This document shows, piece after piece, positions 27,126 to 35,949 of a stretch of DNA of 64,000 nucleotides. The notes under the pieces are model-generated. The model did not search any database, was not told the origin of the DNA, and saw only the letters and a list, made by a program, of their open reading frames with translations. Source of the DNA: Woeseiaceae bacterium. GTDB lineage: Bacteria > Pseudomonadota > Gammaproteobacteria > Steroidobacterales > Woeseiaceae. Location: contig JASJBE010000006.1 in assembly GCA_030066655.1 (NCBI GenBank), positions 60,511-124,510 of the forward strand. The letters are read 5' to 3'. The position numbers and the translations under genes are program-made. How positions within the stretch are numbered: the stretch's first letter is position 1; every line of letters begins with the position of its first letter.

Positions 27126-28738
27126 AGAGGTATGACGTCGTTGTTGTCGGCGCCGGCCACAATGGCCTGACGACGGCTGCCTTCCTGGCCAAGGCCGGTC
27201 TCGATGTCGTCTGCGTCGAGAAAAACGACTATATCGGCGGCGCTGCGGTTAGCCTCGAGCTGCACAAGGACTGGATCTACTCCAATTGCTCGTACGTCTG
27301 CAGCCTGCTGCGCCCCGAGATCTTTCGCGCGCTCGAGCTGCACAAGCACGGCCTGCAAATCACGCCCTACGGCGGCTCGCTGACCTTCATGCAAAACGGC
27401 GATTACTTTGGCTCCTACCATGACCCGGAGGTGAAGTACCGCGAGATGTCCCGCTTCTCCCGGCGAGACGCGGACGCTTACAAGCACTATGCCGCCGACA
27501 CGCAGCGTCAGTGCCGGTTTATCCGCGACTTCCTGTTGACGACGCCGCCGGATCCGACCTCGTTTCACCCGCGTGACATCGCAGGACTCCTGGATATTGG
27601 CAAGCGCTTCGCCGACATGGGCGAGGATCGCATGTACGAGACCTTGCGTTTCTGGACGATGAGCGTCGCCGACTACCTGAACGAGTACTTCGAGACCGAC
27701 GTCATCAAGGCGGCGCTGTCCGGCAGCGGTATCATCGGCACGGCACTCGGCATTCATTCGCCGGGCACCGCTTACGTGTTGTTGCACCACTACATGGGTG
27801 ACGTCGATGGCAACGTCGGCGCGTGGGGCTTTGCGCGCGGCGGTATGGGCGCCGTGTCCAATGCGATTGCCGGAGCATTCCAGGCCCATGGCGGCGAGCT
27901 GCGTACGGAGTCCGGCGTCGGTCACATCCGCGTGCGCGATGGCAAGATCGCGGGCGTCGCACTCGAGAATGGCGACGAGATCGACGCCGACGTTGTCGTC
28001 TCGGCCATGGATGTCAAGCGCACCTTCCTCGACTGCATGGATGAGAGTGACCTGCCCGCACACTTCGTCAGGAAGGTCCGCGAATTCAAGATCCGGGGTT
28101 CGTCCGGCAAGTTGAATATCGCGCTCGACGGACTGCCTGAGTTTCCTGCACTGCCAAAGGGCAGCACGCTCTATCACAGCGACATGCATTTCATCGATTC
28201 GATGCAGCGGATGGAGCGGGCCTACGACGACTGGAAAGACGGCACCTGGTCGCAAGATCCGTACATCGACATGGTCATACCGACGATGAACGATCCGACG
28301 ATGGCGCCGCCCGGCAAACACTTCATGAGCTGCTTCGTCCAGTACTGCCCCTATGAGATCGACGGGCGTGCCTGGACCGATGAAGAGCGCCAGCAGTTCG
28401 CCGACACGGTCATAGACCAGATCGCGAACTACAGCCCGAATTTCAAGGACCTGATCCTGCATTACGAGATTCGCACGCCGGCGGACATCGAGTCCCAGAT
28501 CGGCATCACCGAGGGCAACATTTTCCACGGCGAGCTGACGATGGACCAGCTGCTGTTCAACCGGCCGGTGCCGGGCTATGCACAGTATCGGGCGCCCGTC
28601 GACGGCCTGTACATGTGCGGTTCGAGTACGCACCCGGGCGGCGGCGTCATGGCCGCGCCCGGCGCCAACGCCGCACGCGAGATCCTGAAAGACTTGAAGT
28701 ATGCGAACACCGTGCCGGAGAACTTCGGCGATGACTGA
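27122..28738 (+). CDS. FAD-dependent oxidoreductase of the CrtI/PYROXD2 type (first of two)
   Basis: A 538-residue flavoprotein. The N-terminal dinucleotide site is VVVVGAGHNGLTTAAF (6-21); the C-terminal FAD segment is DGLYMCGSSTHPGGGVMAAPG. These mark the phytoene-desaturase-like family COG1233, in which the substrate ranges widely and the PYROXD2 branch is uncharacterised in bacteria. The start is GTG at 27122, overlapping the Rieske stop as GTGA. The following gene is a paralogue sharing both motifs, so the pair may form a heterodimer or act in sequence. It is unlikely to make carotenoids, since no synthase is present. Confidence 0.85.
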   Translation: MKRYDVVVVGAGHNGLTTAAFLAKAGLDVVCVEKNDYIGGAAVSLELHKDWIYSNCSYVCSLLRPEIFRALELHKHGLQITPYGGSLTFMQNGDYFGSYHDPEVKYREMSRFSRRDADAYKHYAADTQRQCRFIRDFLLTTPPDPTSFHPRDIAGLLDIGKRFADMGEDRMYETLRFWTMSVADYLNEYFETDVIKAALSGSGIIGTALGIHSPGTAYVLLHHYMGDVDGNVGAWGFARGGMGAVSNAIAGAFQAHGGELRTESGVGHIRVRDGKIAGVALENGDEIDADVVVSAMDVKRTFLDCMDESDLPAHFVRKVREFKIRGSSGKLNIALDGLPEFPALPKGSTLYHSDMHFIDSMQRMERAYDDWKDGTWSQDPYIDMVIPTMNDPTMAPPGKHFMSCFVQYCPYEIDGRAWTDEERQQFADTVIDQIANYSPNFKDLILHYEIRTPADIESQIGITEGNIFHGELTMDQLLFNRPVPGYAQYRAPVDGLYMCGSSTHPGGGVMAAPGANAAREILKDLKYANTVPENFGDD

Positions 28739-30269
28739 GCGATTCGACGCCATCGTTGTCGGCGCCGGGCATAACGGCCTCGTCTGCGCCGCGCTGCTCG
28801 CGAAGGCCGGCAAGAAGGTCCTCGTACTGGAGGCGAGGGACGAGGTTGGCGGCGCCGCCGTCACGCGTCCCTTCGCCGACGGCTTCTCGGTGTCGGCCGG
28901 CGCGCATCTGCTGCACCAGCTGCAGCCGAAGGTCATGAAGGCGCTAGGCGTGACCGTGCCGCTGACCAACGAGCGACTGTCGACCGTCGCGTTGAGCGGC
29001 AGCGGCGAGCATCTCTTCATCGACGATCACTCGGTCGCCGGCGCAAGCGACAAAGACGCGGAGGCGTTCACCGAGTTCATGGGCTGGAGCGATACGTTCG
29101 CCCGCTTCCTGAACAGGCAGCTGATGAAGCCGCCGCCCAGGCTCGGCTCGGGCCAGCGCAAAGACACGATCAGGCTCGCGAGGCTTGGCCTCGACCTGCG
29201 CATGCTCGGCCGGGCGGATATGCGCGACTTTCTGCAGCTGATCGGGCAGAACATCTACGATGAACTCGACGCTCGATTCGACAGCGAACTCTTGAAGGGC
29301 GCGATAGCGCTGGACGCCGTTACCGGCACGCACACGGGGCCACGCTCTCCGGGCTCGCTCGTGACCTGGTTGTATCGACTGTGCACCGGCGGGCACGTAT
29401 CCCAGCCGGCAGGAGGACTTGGCGCCGTCAGCAAGGCGTTGGCCGATCGCGCCGAAGCGCTCGGCGTCACGATACAGACCGGCGTACCCGTCGACCGTAT
29501 CGTCGTCGACAATGGCCGCGTCGTTGGCGTCGATACCGCCGAAGGCCGGGTCTCCAGCTGGAAAGTCATCTCGAATGCCGATCCGAAGACCACGGTCTTC
29601 GGGCTCGTTGGCGCGAGGCACTTCGAGTCGACCTTCGTTCGCCGGGTTCACCACCTGCGCAGCAAGGGCAACGTTGCGAAGCTGCACTTGGGCCTCGACG
29701 CGCTGCCAGACGTCGCCGGGCTCAGACCCGAGGACTACGGCGGTCGCTTCCTGCTGGCGCCGTCCGCAGATGCCGTCGAGCGCGCATTCAACCCGGCCAA
29801 GTACGGGCGCTGTTCCAGCAAACCGGTCTTCGAAGTCTGCTTCCCGAGTGTCTCGGACGACAGCTGCGCGCCCGCTGGCAAGCACGTGTTATCCGCGCTC
29901 GTGCAGTTCGCACCCTACGATCACGAGGGCGGGTGGACTGACGTCGCGCGCGCGGACTTCCTCGACGGCTCGGTGGCGGCGCTGGATGAGGCGATGCCCG
30001 GTCTGCGTGAACGGATTCTCCATTCCGAGCTTAGAACCCCGGTGGACCTCGAGGCCGAGTTCGGCGTGTCGGGCGGCCACTGGCATCACGGAGAACTCGG
30101 TCTCGATCAGTTCATGTTTGTCCGCCCGGTCGCCGGCGCGGCCCAGTACCGCATGCCGCTCGACGGGCTCTACCTGTGCGGCGCCGGCACTCATCCGGGC
30201 GGGGGCGTGACGGGTGCGCCCGGCTACAACGCCGCGCAGGTGATATTGGAAAGGGAGCGTTCGCGATGA
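28731..30269 (+). CDS. FAD-dependent oxidoreductase of the CrtI/PYROXD2 type (second of two)
   Basis: A 512-residue flavoprotein, paralogous to the one before it: IVVGAGHNGLVCAALLAKAG at the N-terminus, LEARDEVGGAAVTRPF after it, and LDGLYLCGAGTHPGGGVTGAPG at the C-terminus. The start ATG at 28731 overlaps the previous stop by 8 bp. The central regions of the two proteins differ, which suggests distinct substrates or roles rather than a recent duplication. It shares the operon with the Rieske oxygenase and the GcvT-like protein. Oxidation or reduction of the operon's substrate is inferred. Confidence 0.85.
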   Translation: MTERFDAIVVGAGHNGLVCAALLAKAGKKVLVLEARDEVGGAAVTRPFADGFSVSAGAHLLHQLQPKVMKALGVTVPLTNERLSTVALSGSGEHLFIDDHSVAGASDKDAEAFTEFMGWSDTFARFLNRQLMKPPPRLGSGQRKDTIRLARLGLDLRMLGRADMRDFLQLIGQNIYDELDARFDSELLKGAIALDAVTGTHTGPRSPGSLVTWLYRLCTGGHVSQPAGGLGAVSKALADRAEALGVTIQTGVPVDRIVVDNGRVVGVDTAEGRVSSWKVISNADPKTTVFGLVGARHFESTFVRRVHHLRSKGNVAKLHLGLDALPDVAGLRPEDYGGRFLLAPSADAVERAFNPAKYGRCSSKPVFEVCFPSVSDDSCAPAGKHVLSALVQFAPYDHEGGWTDVARADFLDGSVAALDEAMPGLRERILHSELRTPVDLEAEFGVSGGHWHHGELGLDQFMFVRPVAGAAQYRMPLDGLYLCGAGTHPGGGVTGAPGYNAAQVILERERSR

Positions 30270-31456
30270 CCGAAGTCCACCAGGGCCGTCTTCAGACACC
30301 TTTCTATAGTCGCTTCCGGGCCGTCGACACGCTCAATGAGTGGCATACGTGGAACGGCTATACCGTCTGTAACTCTCCGTACTGCGCGGACCTCGAGTAC
30401 TTCGCCATTCGCAATGCGACGGCCGTGTTCGACCTGTCGCCGATGAACAAGTACCGCATCACCGGGCCTGACGCGGGTGCCTACCTCGACCGCCTGGTCA
30501 CTCGCAGCGTGTCGGTGCTCCGGCCCGGCCGCGTCGGCTACAGCGTCTGGTGCGATCACGACGGCAAGGTCATCGACGACGGAACGATCTTCCACTTGAG
30601 CGAGGGCGACTATCGCCTTTGCGCCGCCGGCCGACATGCGGCCTGGTTTGCGGATGCCGCGATCGGCTTCGACGTCGAAATCGACGACGAAACGGCCGAC
30701 GTCGCAGCGCTCGCCGTGCAGGGCCCGACTTCATGGAGCGTCCTGACGCGTGCCGGTTTCGAGGGCCTGGAATCACTGAAACCCTTCGGCCTCATTTACA
30801 CCGAGCTTCGCGGCAGGCCGGTCATGGTGTCGCGTACAGGCTTCACCGGCGACCTCGGTTACGAGCTGTGGATGTCACCTGAGGATGCCGGCGCCATCTG
30901 GGACCGTATCTTCGAGGCGGGCGAGCTCACAGGCATACGCGCGATCGGCACGGACGCGCTCGAGTTGTCGAGGATAGAAGCGGGTTACCTCGCGCCGGGC
31001 CTCGAGTTCCTGCCTGCCGACGAAACGGTTCGGAGTGGGCGCAGTCGCTCGCCGTTCGAGCTGGGCCTTGATTGGCTGGTGGACTTTACGAAACCGAACT
31101 TCAACGGTCGCCGGGCGCTTGCCGAGGAGCAGCGACGCGGATCGACCTGGCGCCTCGTGCGTCTCGACATCGACGGCAATAAGCCGGCACACAATGCCTA
31201 CATTTTTCCGCGTGAGTCGCGCAACAAGAGTGACGTCGGCTTCGTGACCAGTGCGGCGTGGTCCCCGGTGTGCAAGAAAAACGTCGCGCTGGGCACCGTT
31301 CGCCAGCCGCACGGATTGCCGGGCGAGACGCTGTGGGTCGAAATCTACTACCAGCGTGAGATGCACTGGCAACGCAAGATGGCGCGAGCGACCGTCGTCG
31401 AAGGACCGTTCTGGGCGCCGGACCGTCGTCGCCTGACGCCGCCGAGCCCCTACTAG
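30266..31456 (+). CDS. GcvT-like folate-dependent aminomethyltransferase / demethylase
   Basis: A 396-residue member of the GcvT family, which also holds the DMSP demethylase DmdA and the aromatic O-demethylases LigM and DesA. The folate-domain signature is present: FDLSPMNKYRITGPDA, GRVGYSVWCDHDGKVIDD (IDD 103-105, the family's folate-contacting acid), VMVSRTGFTGDLGYELW, and a C-terminal barrel with LGTVRQPHG. The start ATG overlaps the previous stop (ATGA). No GcvH or GcvP gene is present, so it is unlikely to work in glycine cleavage. Transfer of a methyl or C1 group from the operon's substrate to tetrahydrofolate is the best inference. Confidence 0.85.
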   Translation: MTEVHQGRLQTPFYSRFRAVDTLNEWHTWNGYTVCNSPYCADLEYFAIRNATAVFDLSPMNKYRITGPDAGAYLDRLVTRSVSVLRPGRVGYSVWCDHDGKVIDDGTIFHLSEGDYRLCAAGRHAAWFADAAIGFDVEIDDETADVAALAVQGPTSWSVLTRAGFEGLESLKPFGLIYTELRGRPVMVSRTGFTGDLGYELWMSPEDAGAIWDRIFEAGELTGIRAIGTDALELSRIEAGYLAPGLEFLPADETVRSGRSRSPFELGLDWLVDFTKPNFNGRRALAEEQRRGSTWRLVRLDIDGNKPAHNAYIFPRESRNKSDVGFVTSAAWSPVCKKNVALGTVRQPHGLPGETLWVEIYYQREMHWQRKMARATVVEGPFWAPDRRRLTPPSPY

Positions 31457-31465
31457 GACAAGATT

Positions 31466-32038
31466 ATGATCAGAGTTGTTGAGCTACACGCCTATTCGAA
31501 AATGGACCCGGCGAGAACGCCTGCCGACAGTCTGCAGTTTGAAGTGGACGGCATCGTCGGCGATCGGCACCGTGGTCATCTGCGAGCCGCGTTCAGCAAC
31601 GACAAGCAGCAGAAGGGCACGATGCGTCGCAACGAGCGCATGTGGTCGGCGATATCGGTCGAGGAGCTCGCTCAGATCTCAGCCGACATGGGATTGGACG
31701 GAGTGATTGAGCCGAAGGACGTGACCGCCAATCTCTGTCTCGAGGGTGCACCGGACCTGTCGAAACTGCCGAAGGGCTCGATACTGAGATTCCCGTCCGG
31801 TCTAGAGTTGCTGGTTGAGGAGTTCTGTACGCCGTGTATGGACAAGGGCGAGATGCTCCGTCAGAAGTACCGCAGGTCCGATGGCGGCGAGCTGCTTCCG
31901 ACGGCTTTCGCGAAGGCGTCCAAACTGAGCCGCGGGCTGGTCGGCATCGTCGAGGTGGCCGGGGCGGTTAGCGCCGGCGACACCGTAGAGATCATCGAGT
32001 ACGCACACCCGTCGTGGCTTAGGAAGGCGAACGGCTAG
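31466..32038 (+). CDS. MOSC-domain protein
   Basis: A 190-residue protein. The start of the domain (VDGIVGDRHRGHLR), the ISVEELAQI and GVIEPKDVTANLCLEG segments, and LEEFCTPCMDK are those of MOSC proteins (molybdenum cofactor sulfurase C-terminal domain), whose members bind sulfur or molybdopterin compounds and reduce N-hydroxylated substrates. It follows the GcvT-like gene by 9 bp and completes the operon. A modABC molybdate transporter is encoded 26 kb away, with no sign of linkage. Its role in the pathway is unknown. Confidence 0.85.
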   Translation: MIRVVELHAYSKMDPARTPADSLQFEVDGIVGDRHRGHLRAAFSNDKQQKGTMRRNERMWSAISVEELAQISADMGLDGVIEPKDVTANLCLEGAPDLSKLPKGSILRFPSGLELLVEEFCTPCMDKGEMLRQKYRRSDGGELLPTAFAKASKLSRGLVGIVEVAGAVSAGDTVEIIEYAHPSWLRKANG

Positions 32039-32136
32039 CCTCCCAGAACGAGGGCAACCCTGTGCTTACACTTTGTTGCCATTCAACACCGCGCGATGTG
32101 ATACAACCCTGCCACGCTTATTGGAGGAGAAGCACC

Positions 32137-32889
32137 TTGAGAACATTAATCGCTGTAAGCCTCGCCGTGATTGCAGGTCTGGCAACGTCCGTCGGCGTCG
32201 CCGCCGAGATAGACGCAAAGGTCGAGGCAGCCCTCGCCGCCGACGCGCGACCGGAGGCGGATCGCGCACGTGACCGGAATCGTCGTCCGCTGCAGACGCT
32301 GAAATTCTTTGGTCTGGAGGATGACATGCGCGTCCTCGAACTCATTCCCGGCGGCGGCTGGTATACGCGCGTCCTGGGGCCGGTGCTTGCCGAAAACGGG
32401 CAGCTGTACGTTTCGATCGGAACGCGCCGAGTCAGCGAAGGCGTATTGACTGAGCCTGGATTCGAGGCTGTCGAAGTGGTTGAGACAACGGCGAATATCC
32501 GCCGTGAAGACGGTGCACGATTCTACTCGCTCGACGAGTTTGATTTCGGGCTGACGGATCTCGACATGGCGTTGACCTTCCGCAACGTCCACAACTTCGA
32601 TGCTCAAGCGCGCAAGATCCTGAACGATGCGGTGTTCAAGTCGCTGAAGTCCGGCGGCCTGTACGGCGTGGTCGACCACACGATGCGCCACATGGAGCCG
32701 GCTAATTTCGAGAACCGACGCCGCATCGACCCGGTGCTCGTGATCAAGGAGGCCCTGGAGGCAGGATTCGAGTTCGTCGACTACTCGGATCTGCACTACC
32801 GCGCTGACGACGAGCTCGAGTACGAAGTCGGCCGTCGTTCGGTCAGCGGCAACACGGATCGCTTCACGTTCCTGTTCCGCAAGCCCTGA
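32137..32889 (+). CDS. Exported class I SAM-dependent methyltransferase-like protein
   Basis: About 250 residues. A signal peptide (residues 1-22, ending GVAAE) precedes a methyltransferase fold with VLELIPGGGWYTRVLGPVL replacing the normal glycine-rich SAM loop, and LTFRNVHNF later. This matches predicted exported methyltransferases (COG4798-like) of unknown substrate; a periplasmic SAM enzyme would be odd, so the fold may bind something else. I chose TTG at 32137 because GGAGG lies 9 bases before it and it begins the signal peptide; the longer ATG frame from 32062 has no binding site and would bury the signal. Confidence 0.75.
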   Translation: MRTLIAVSLAVIAGLATSVGVAAEIDAKVEAALAADARPEADRARDRNRRPLQTLKFFGLEDDMRVLELIPGGGWYTRVLGPVLAENGQLYVSIGTRRVSEGVLTEPGFEAVEVVETTANIRREDGARFYSLDEFDFGLTDLDMALTFRNVHNFDAQARKILNDAVFKSLKSGGLYGVVDHTMRHMEPANFENRRRIDPVLVIKEALEAGFEFVDYSDLHYRADDELEYEVGRRSVSGNTDRFTFLFRKP

Positions 32890-32908
32890 CACGCTGAAGG
32901 GCCGGTGC

Positions 32909-32972
32909 CTGGCAGCGGTCTTGCAGGACAAAGCCCCTCGGCTGCCAGTCTATCGGCGTCCGAGGGGCTTTT
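32909..32972 (+). terminator. Rho-independent terminator whose loop can pair with an upstream segment
   Basis: An 11-bp stem (aagcccctcgg at 32931-32941, ccgaggggctt at 32960-32970) is followed by TT. Its 18-nt loop begins with GCTGCCAG, complementary to CTGGCAGC at 32909-32916. Stem plus loop pairing would make an H-type pseudoknot. Confidence 0.75.
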
Positions 32973-33083
32973 CGTTTGGGGCCTGTTGCCGGCATCCCCT
33001 GGACAGTGCTGAACGTGTCCTTGCGGTCAAACGGTGAGATACTCGCCTCCTTTCCCGTCTTTCTGAACCGAGGCTAATGCTCC

Positions 33084-33350
33084 ATGAAATTCAGTTTTTC
33101 GTTGTTGATCGCTGCAACATGGCTCCTCACCGGTTGCTCAACCCAGGTCCTGGACGAGCGGGAAATCGACGTCTCGGAAGTACCGGACGAGGTGCTGGAG
33201 GCAGCTCGCGAGGCCGTCCCGGGCTTTGAGCCGTCAGAGGCAGAGATAGAGTTTGTCTACGAACTCGAGGGGCAGGCCGACGGCAGGACCTATGAAATCG
33301 AGATCGACGCCGATGGCGAAGTAAAAGAGGTCGAGGCGAAGGACGAGTAA
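33084..33350 (+). CDS. Small PepSY-like lipoprotein
   Basis: An 88-residue protein with a lipoprotein signal (WLLTGCST, Cys18). The mature part contains EVLEAAREAVPGFEPSEAE and DGRTYEIEIDADGEVKEVE, the pattern of a PepSY-like beta-propeller-inhibitor fold in which two strands follow a helix. It is strongly acidic. Such proteins are small periplasmic inhibitors or binding proteins of unknown target. It lies alone after the terminator and 35 bp before a DUF3291 gene on the same strand. Confidence 0.8.
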   Translation: MKFSFSLLIAATWLLTGCSTQVLDEREIDVSEVPDEVLEAAREAVPGFEPSEAEIEFVYELEGQADGRTYEIEIDADGEVKEVEAKDE

Positions 33351-33385
33351 GCCATCGCCCGCCTCGGACAGGTGGAAAGAAACCT

Positions 33386-33868
33386 ATGTCGCACCACATC
33401 GCACAGCTGAACATCGCAAGGTTCGTCAAGCCCGCGGACCATCCGGACAATGCTGACTTCGTGAACAGCCTGGACCGCGTGAACGCCGTTGCTGAAGAGC
33501 AGAAAGGATTCGTCTGGCGCTTTACCGGCACTGGAAATGACGCACTGGACGTGCAGGCTTTCGAGGATCCCAACGTTGCGGTCAATATGTCGGTATGGAC
33601 GGATCTTGAGTCGCTGGCGAGCTTCGTTTACCGAAACGAGGAACACCTTTCGATTATGCGGCGTCGACGGGAATGGTTTTCGAAGGTGGAATTTCGCCTG
33701 GTGCTCTGGTGGGTCAGGGAAGGACATACGCCCACCGTGGACGAGGCCAAGAGACGTCTCGCATGCCTGAAAGACGATGGGCCCACAGCAAACGCATTCA
33801 CCTTCAGAGATCCGTTTCCAAGCCCCGGCGGTCAGAGACCCGACCCAATTCTCGATGAATGCGCCTAG
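33386..33868 (+). CDS. DUF3291 domain protein
   Basis: A 160-residue cytoplasmic protein. AQLNIARFVKPADHPDNADFVNSLDRVNAVAE, GFVWRF, FEDPNVAVNMSVWTDLESLASFVY and RREWF follow the order of the DUF3291 family, which belongs to the ABM/dimeric alpha-beta barrel fold. The function of the family is unknown. It follows the PepSY-like lipoprotein gene on the same strand with a short gap, so they may share a transcript. Confidence 0.85.
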   Translation: MSHHIAQLNIARFVKPADHPDNADFVNSLDRVNAVAEEQKGFVWRFTGTGNDALDVQAFEDPNVAVNMSVWTDLESLASFVYRNEEHLSIMRRRREWFSKVEFRLVLWWVREGHTPTVDEAKRRLACLKDDGPTANAFTFRDPFPSPGGQRPDPILDECA

Positions 33869-33999
33869 CATTCTATAAGGCCAACACTCGTCGCTCGCTT
33901 CAGGTCGTACTCGCGAATGGCTGGATGCCTGATATTCTGGCCGGGTCGCGCTTAGTGGGACGGTCGTGCACCGGAGGCAACGACGCAGGAGGAAGAAAC

Positions 34000-34401
34000 A
34001 TGGCTAGAGTGACAGGAATCGGCGGCGTTTTTCTCAAGTCGCGAGATGACGCAAAGACGTTGTCGACGTGGTACGAGAAGCATCTGGGTATTCGGCTGCA
34101 GGATTTCGGCGGCGGCATTCTTCAGTGGGAGGAGGACACGGCTGAGGACAAGGGGATGACTGTCTGGCACGTCGCGGAACGGGACAGCGAATGGTTCAGT
34201 CCCAGTGAATCGACCTTCATGATCAATTATCGCGTTGACGATCTGGAAGCGATGATCGAGCAACTGAACGCCGCGGGCATCGAGGTCTTGCGAGGCCCGG
34301 AGTATCACGAGAATGGGGTCTTCGCCTGGATCATGGATCCCGAGGGCAACAAGGTCGAACTCTGGGAACCAAAGATCTGGGACGACAAGAACAAGCGATA
34401 A
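34000..34401 (+). CDS. VOC-family (glyoxalase/bleomycin resistance fold) protein
   Basis: A 133-residue single-domain VOC protein. WYEKHLGI and the closing FAWIMDPEGNKVELWEP are the family's N- and C-terminal signatures, with the usual metal-ligand Glu in VELWEP. AGGAGG before the ATG at 34000 fixes the start; the longer frame from 33859 has no binding site. Members range from glyoxalases to extradiol dioxygenases and antibiotic-binding proteins; the substrate is not evident. Confidence 0.88.
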   Translation: MARVTGIGGVFLKSRDDAKTLSTWYEKHLGIRLQDFGGGILQWEEDTAEDKGMTVWHVAERDSEWFSPSESTFMINYRVDDLEAMIEQLNAAGIEVLRGPEYHENGVFAWIMDPEGNKVELWEPKIWDDKNKR

Positions 34402-34514
34402 CAGAAACCTCGGCTTGATTGCCGGTTGCTTTTGACCGTAAACCGCCATCTTGCGAATGTCTGCTATTCTGCCCGCTCACTGAAATCAGACACCGACGGA
34501 TGCCACTGGTAGAT

Positions 34515-35930
34515 ATGAAATTCGGCAGAACAGCGCTGATGCGCAGATCATGGCTAGCCAGCCTGTGGTTACTGGCTTCGGTAGCGCAGGCACAGGACGT
34601 TGCGGACATTCCCGATGCGGTCCGCGAGAATGTGGAGCTGCTGATCCAGGGGGGTCTCGACGATACCGTTGGCTATGCCTTCGTTCGCGACCTGACGACG
34701 GAGGTCGGCCCTCGACTGGCCGGTTCGGAGGCAGAGGAGCGGGCGCGCAGTTGGTCGACTCAGGAACTTGCCGAGCTCGGATTTCAGAACATACGCGTTG
34801 AGCCTTTCCCGATTCCCTACTGGTCACGGCGCGTGGACCGGGCCAGCATTGTTTCGCCGGCACCGCAGGACATGGTGATCACGGCCCTCGGTGGCTCAAC
34901 CTCGACGCCTCCCGGCGGTGTCGAGGCCGAAGTAATCCGTTTCGAAAACATGAATGAGCTGCGCGCTGCGAGTTCGGACGTCGTCTCCAACAAGATTGTC
35001 TTCATCGACGAGAAGATGACCCGAACGCAGGACGGCTCGGGCTACGGTATGGCCGTGCGCAAGCGCCGCAACTGTGCGTTGACAACCAGCCAGAAGGGTG
35101 GCGCCGCTTGCCTTATTCGCTCCGTGGGCACGCAGCAGCGACGCTTCGCGCACACGGGCATGATGTTCCGCAGTGCGGTCGTCGGCGACGGACCTGCCGC
35201 CGCCGTGTCGCCGCCCGATGCAGACCAGCTCACTCGACTGCTGGAGAAAGGACCGGTGAAGGTGCGGCTGGAAGTCGAGGTGGAAACGCAACCGGAAGCG
35301 CCTTCGGGCAACGTCATCGCGGAAGTCGTCGGCCGTGAGCGGCCGGAAGAAATCGTCCTGATTGGTTGCCATCTGGATAGCTGGGACCTCGGAACCGGCG
35401 CTGTCGATGACGGGGCGGGCTGCGGCATTGTCGTTGGAGCCGCGCAGCTCATCATGTCACTCGATGAAGCTCCGCGACGCACGGTCCGAGTCGTGCTGTA
35501 CGGGGCCGAGGAAGTGGGTCTGCTTGGCGGTTATGCGTATGCAGAACGGCATGCGGACGAGATGGACAATCACATCCTCGCCGCCGAGAGCGATTTCGGT
35601 GCGGACAAAATCTGGCGCTTCGAGACGCGCTTCGGCGAAGGCGCCTTGCCGTATGCGCGCGCCATTCAGCGAATGCTGGAGCCGCTTGGCATCTCACCGA
35701 GCCACAATCTGGCGTCCGGCGGGCCGGATATTTCCATGCTCCCCAGGCTGGGCGTGCCCGTGGTGACGCCGAGGCAAAACGGCTGGGACTACTTCGATCT
35801 GCACCACACGCCAGACGATACGTTCGACAAGATTGACCGGGACAAACTGAACCAGAACATCGCTGCGTACGCGGCGTTCGCCTACCTTGCCGCCGAGATG
35901 GATTGGGATTTTCGCAAGTTAACCCCGTAG
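34515..35930 (+). CDS. Secreted M28-family zinc aminopeptidase/carboxypeptidase
   Basis: About 471 residues. A signal peptide ends near SVAQA-QD. The M28 zinc site is visible in order: GCHLDSWD (His, Asp), AVDDGAGCG (bridging Asp), YGAEEVGLLGG (catalytic Glu pair), AAESDFGAD (Asp/Glu) and DLHHTPDDTFDKID (His). An inserted apical/PA-like domain occupies ~110-240. The layout resembles carboxypeptidase Q-type enzymes, which remove amino acids from peptides in the periplasm. Several ATGs are possible (34500, 34515, 34539), none with a strong binding site; 34515 begins a good signal peptide. The stop codon TAG belongs to the GTAG head of a REP-like element. Confidence 0.88.
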   Translation: MKFGRTALMRRSWLASLWLLASVAQAQDVADIPDAVRENVELLIQGGLDDTVGYAFVRDLTTEVGPRLAGSEAEERARSWSTQELAELGFQNIRVEPFPIPYWSRRVDRASIVSPAPQDMVITALGGSTSTPPGGVEAEVIRFENMNELRAASSDVVSNKIVFIDEKMTRTQDGSGYGMAVRKRRNCALTTSQKGGAACLIRSVGTQQRRFAHTGMMFRSAVVGDGPAAAVSPPDADQLTRLLEKGPVKVRLEVEVETQPEAPSGNVIAEVVGRERPEEIVLIGCHLDSWDLGTGAVDDGAGCGIVVGAAQLIMSLDEAPRRTVRVVLYGAEEVGLLGGYAYAERHADEMDNHILAAESDFGADKIWRFETRFGEGALPYARAIQRMLEPLGISPSHNLASGGPDISMLPRLGVPVVTPRQNGWDYFDLHHTPDDTFDKIDRDKLNQNIAAYAAFAYLAAEMDWDFRKLTP

Positions 35931-35949
35931 GAGCGGCTTCCAGCCGCGA
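35927..35949 (+). repeat. REP-like element (GTAG head plus hairpin) over the peptidase stop codon
   Basis: GTAG, then GAGCGGCTTCCAGCCGCGA: a 6-bp stem (gcggct / agccgc) with a TCC loop. It resembles the GTAGGAGCGGCTT...AGCCGC repeats common in Pseudomonas and Xanthomonadaceae genomes and moved by REP-associated tyrosine (RAYT) transposases. The TAG of the head is the stop codon of the M28 peptidase gene. No second copy and no RAYT gene were seen in the window. Confidence 0.65.

Noticed and set aside
27080..29020. 646-residue minus-strand ORF
   Set aside because: It is antisense to the two flavoprotein genes; GC-rich codon use keeps the complementary frame open and no domain is visible.
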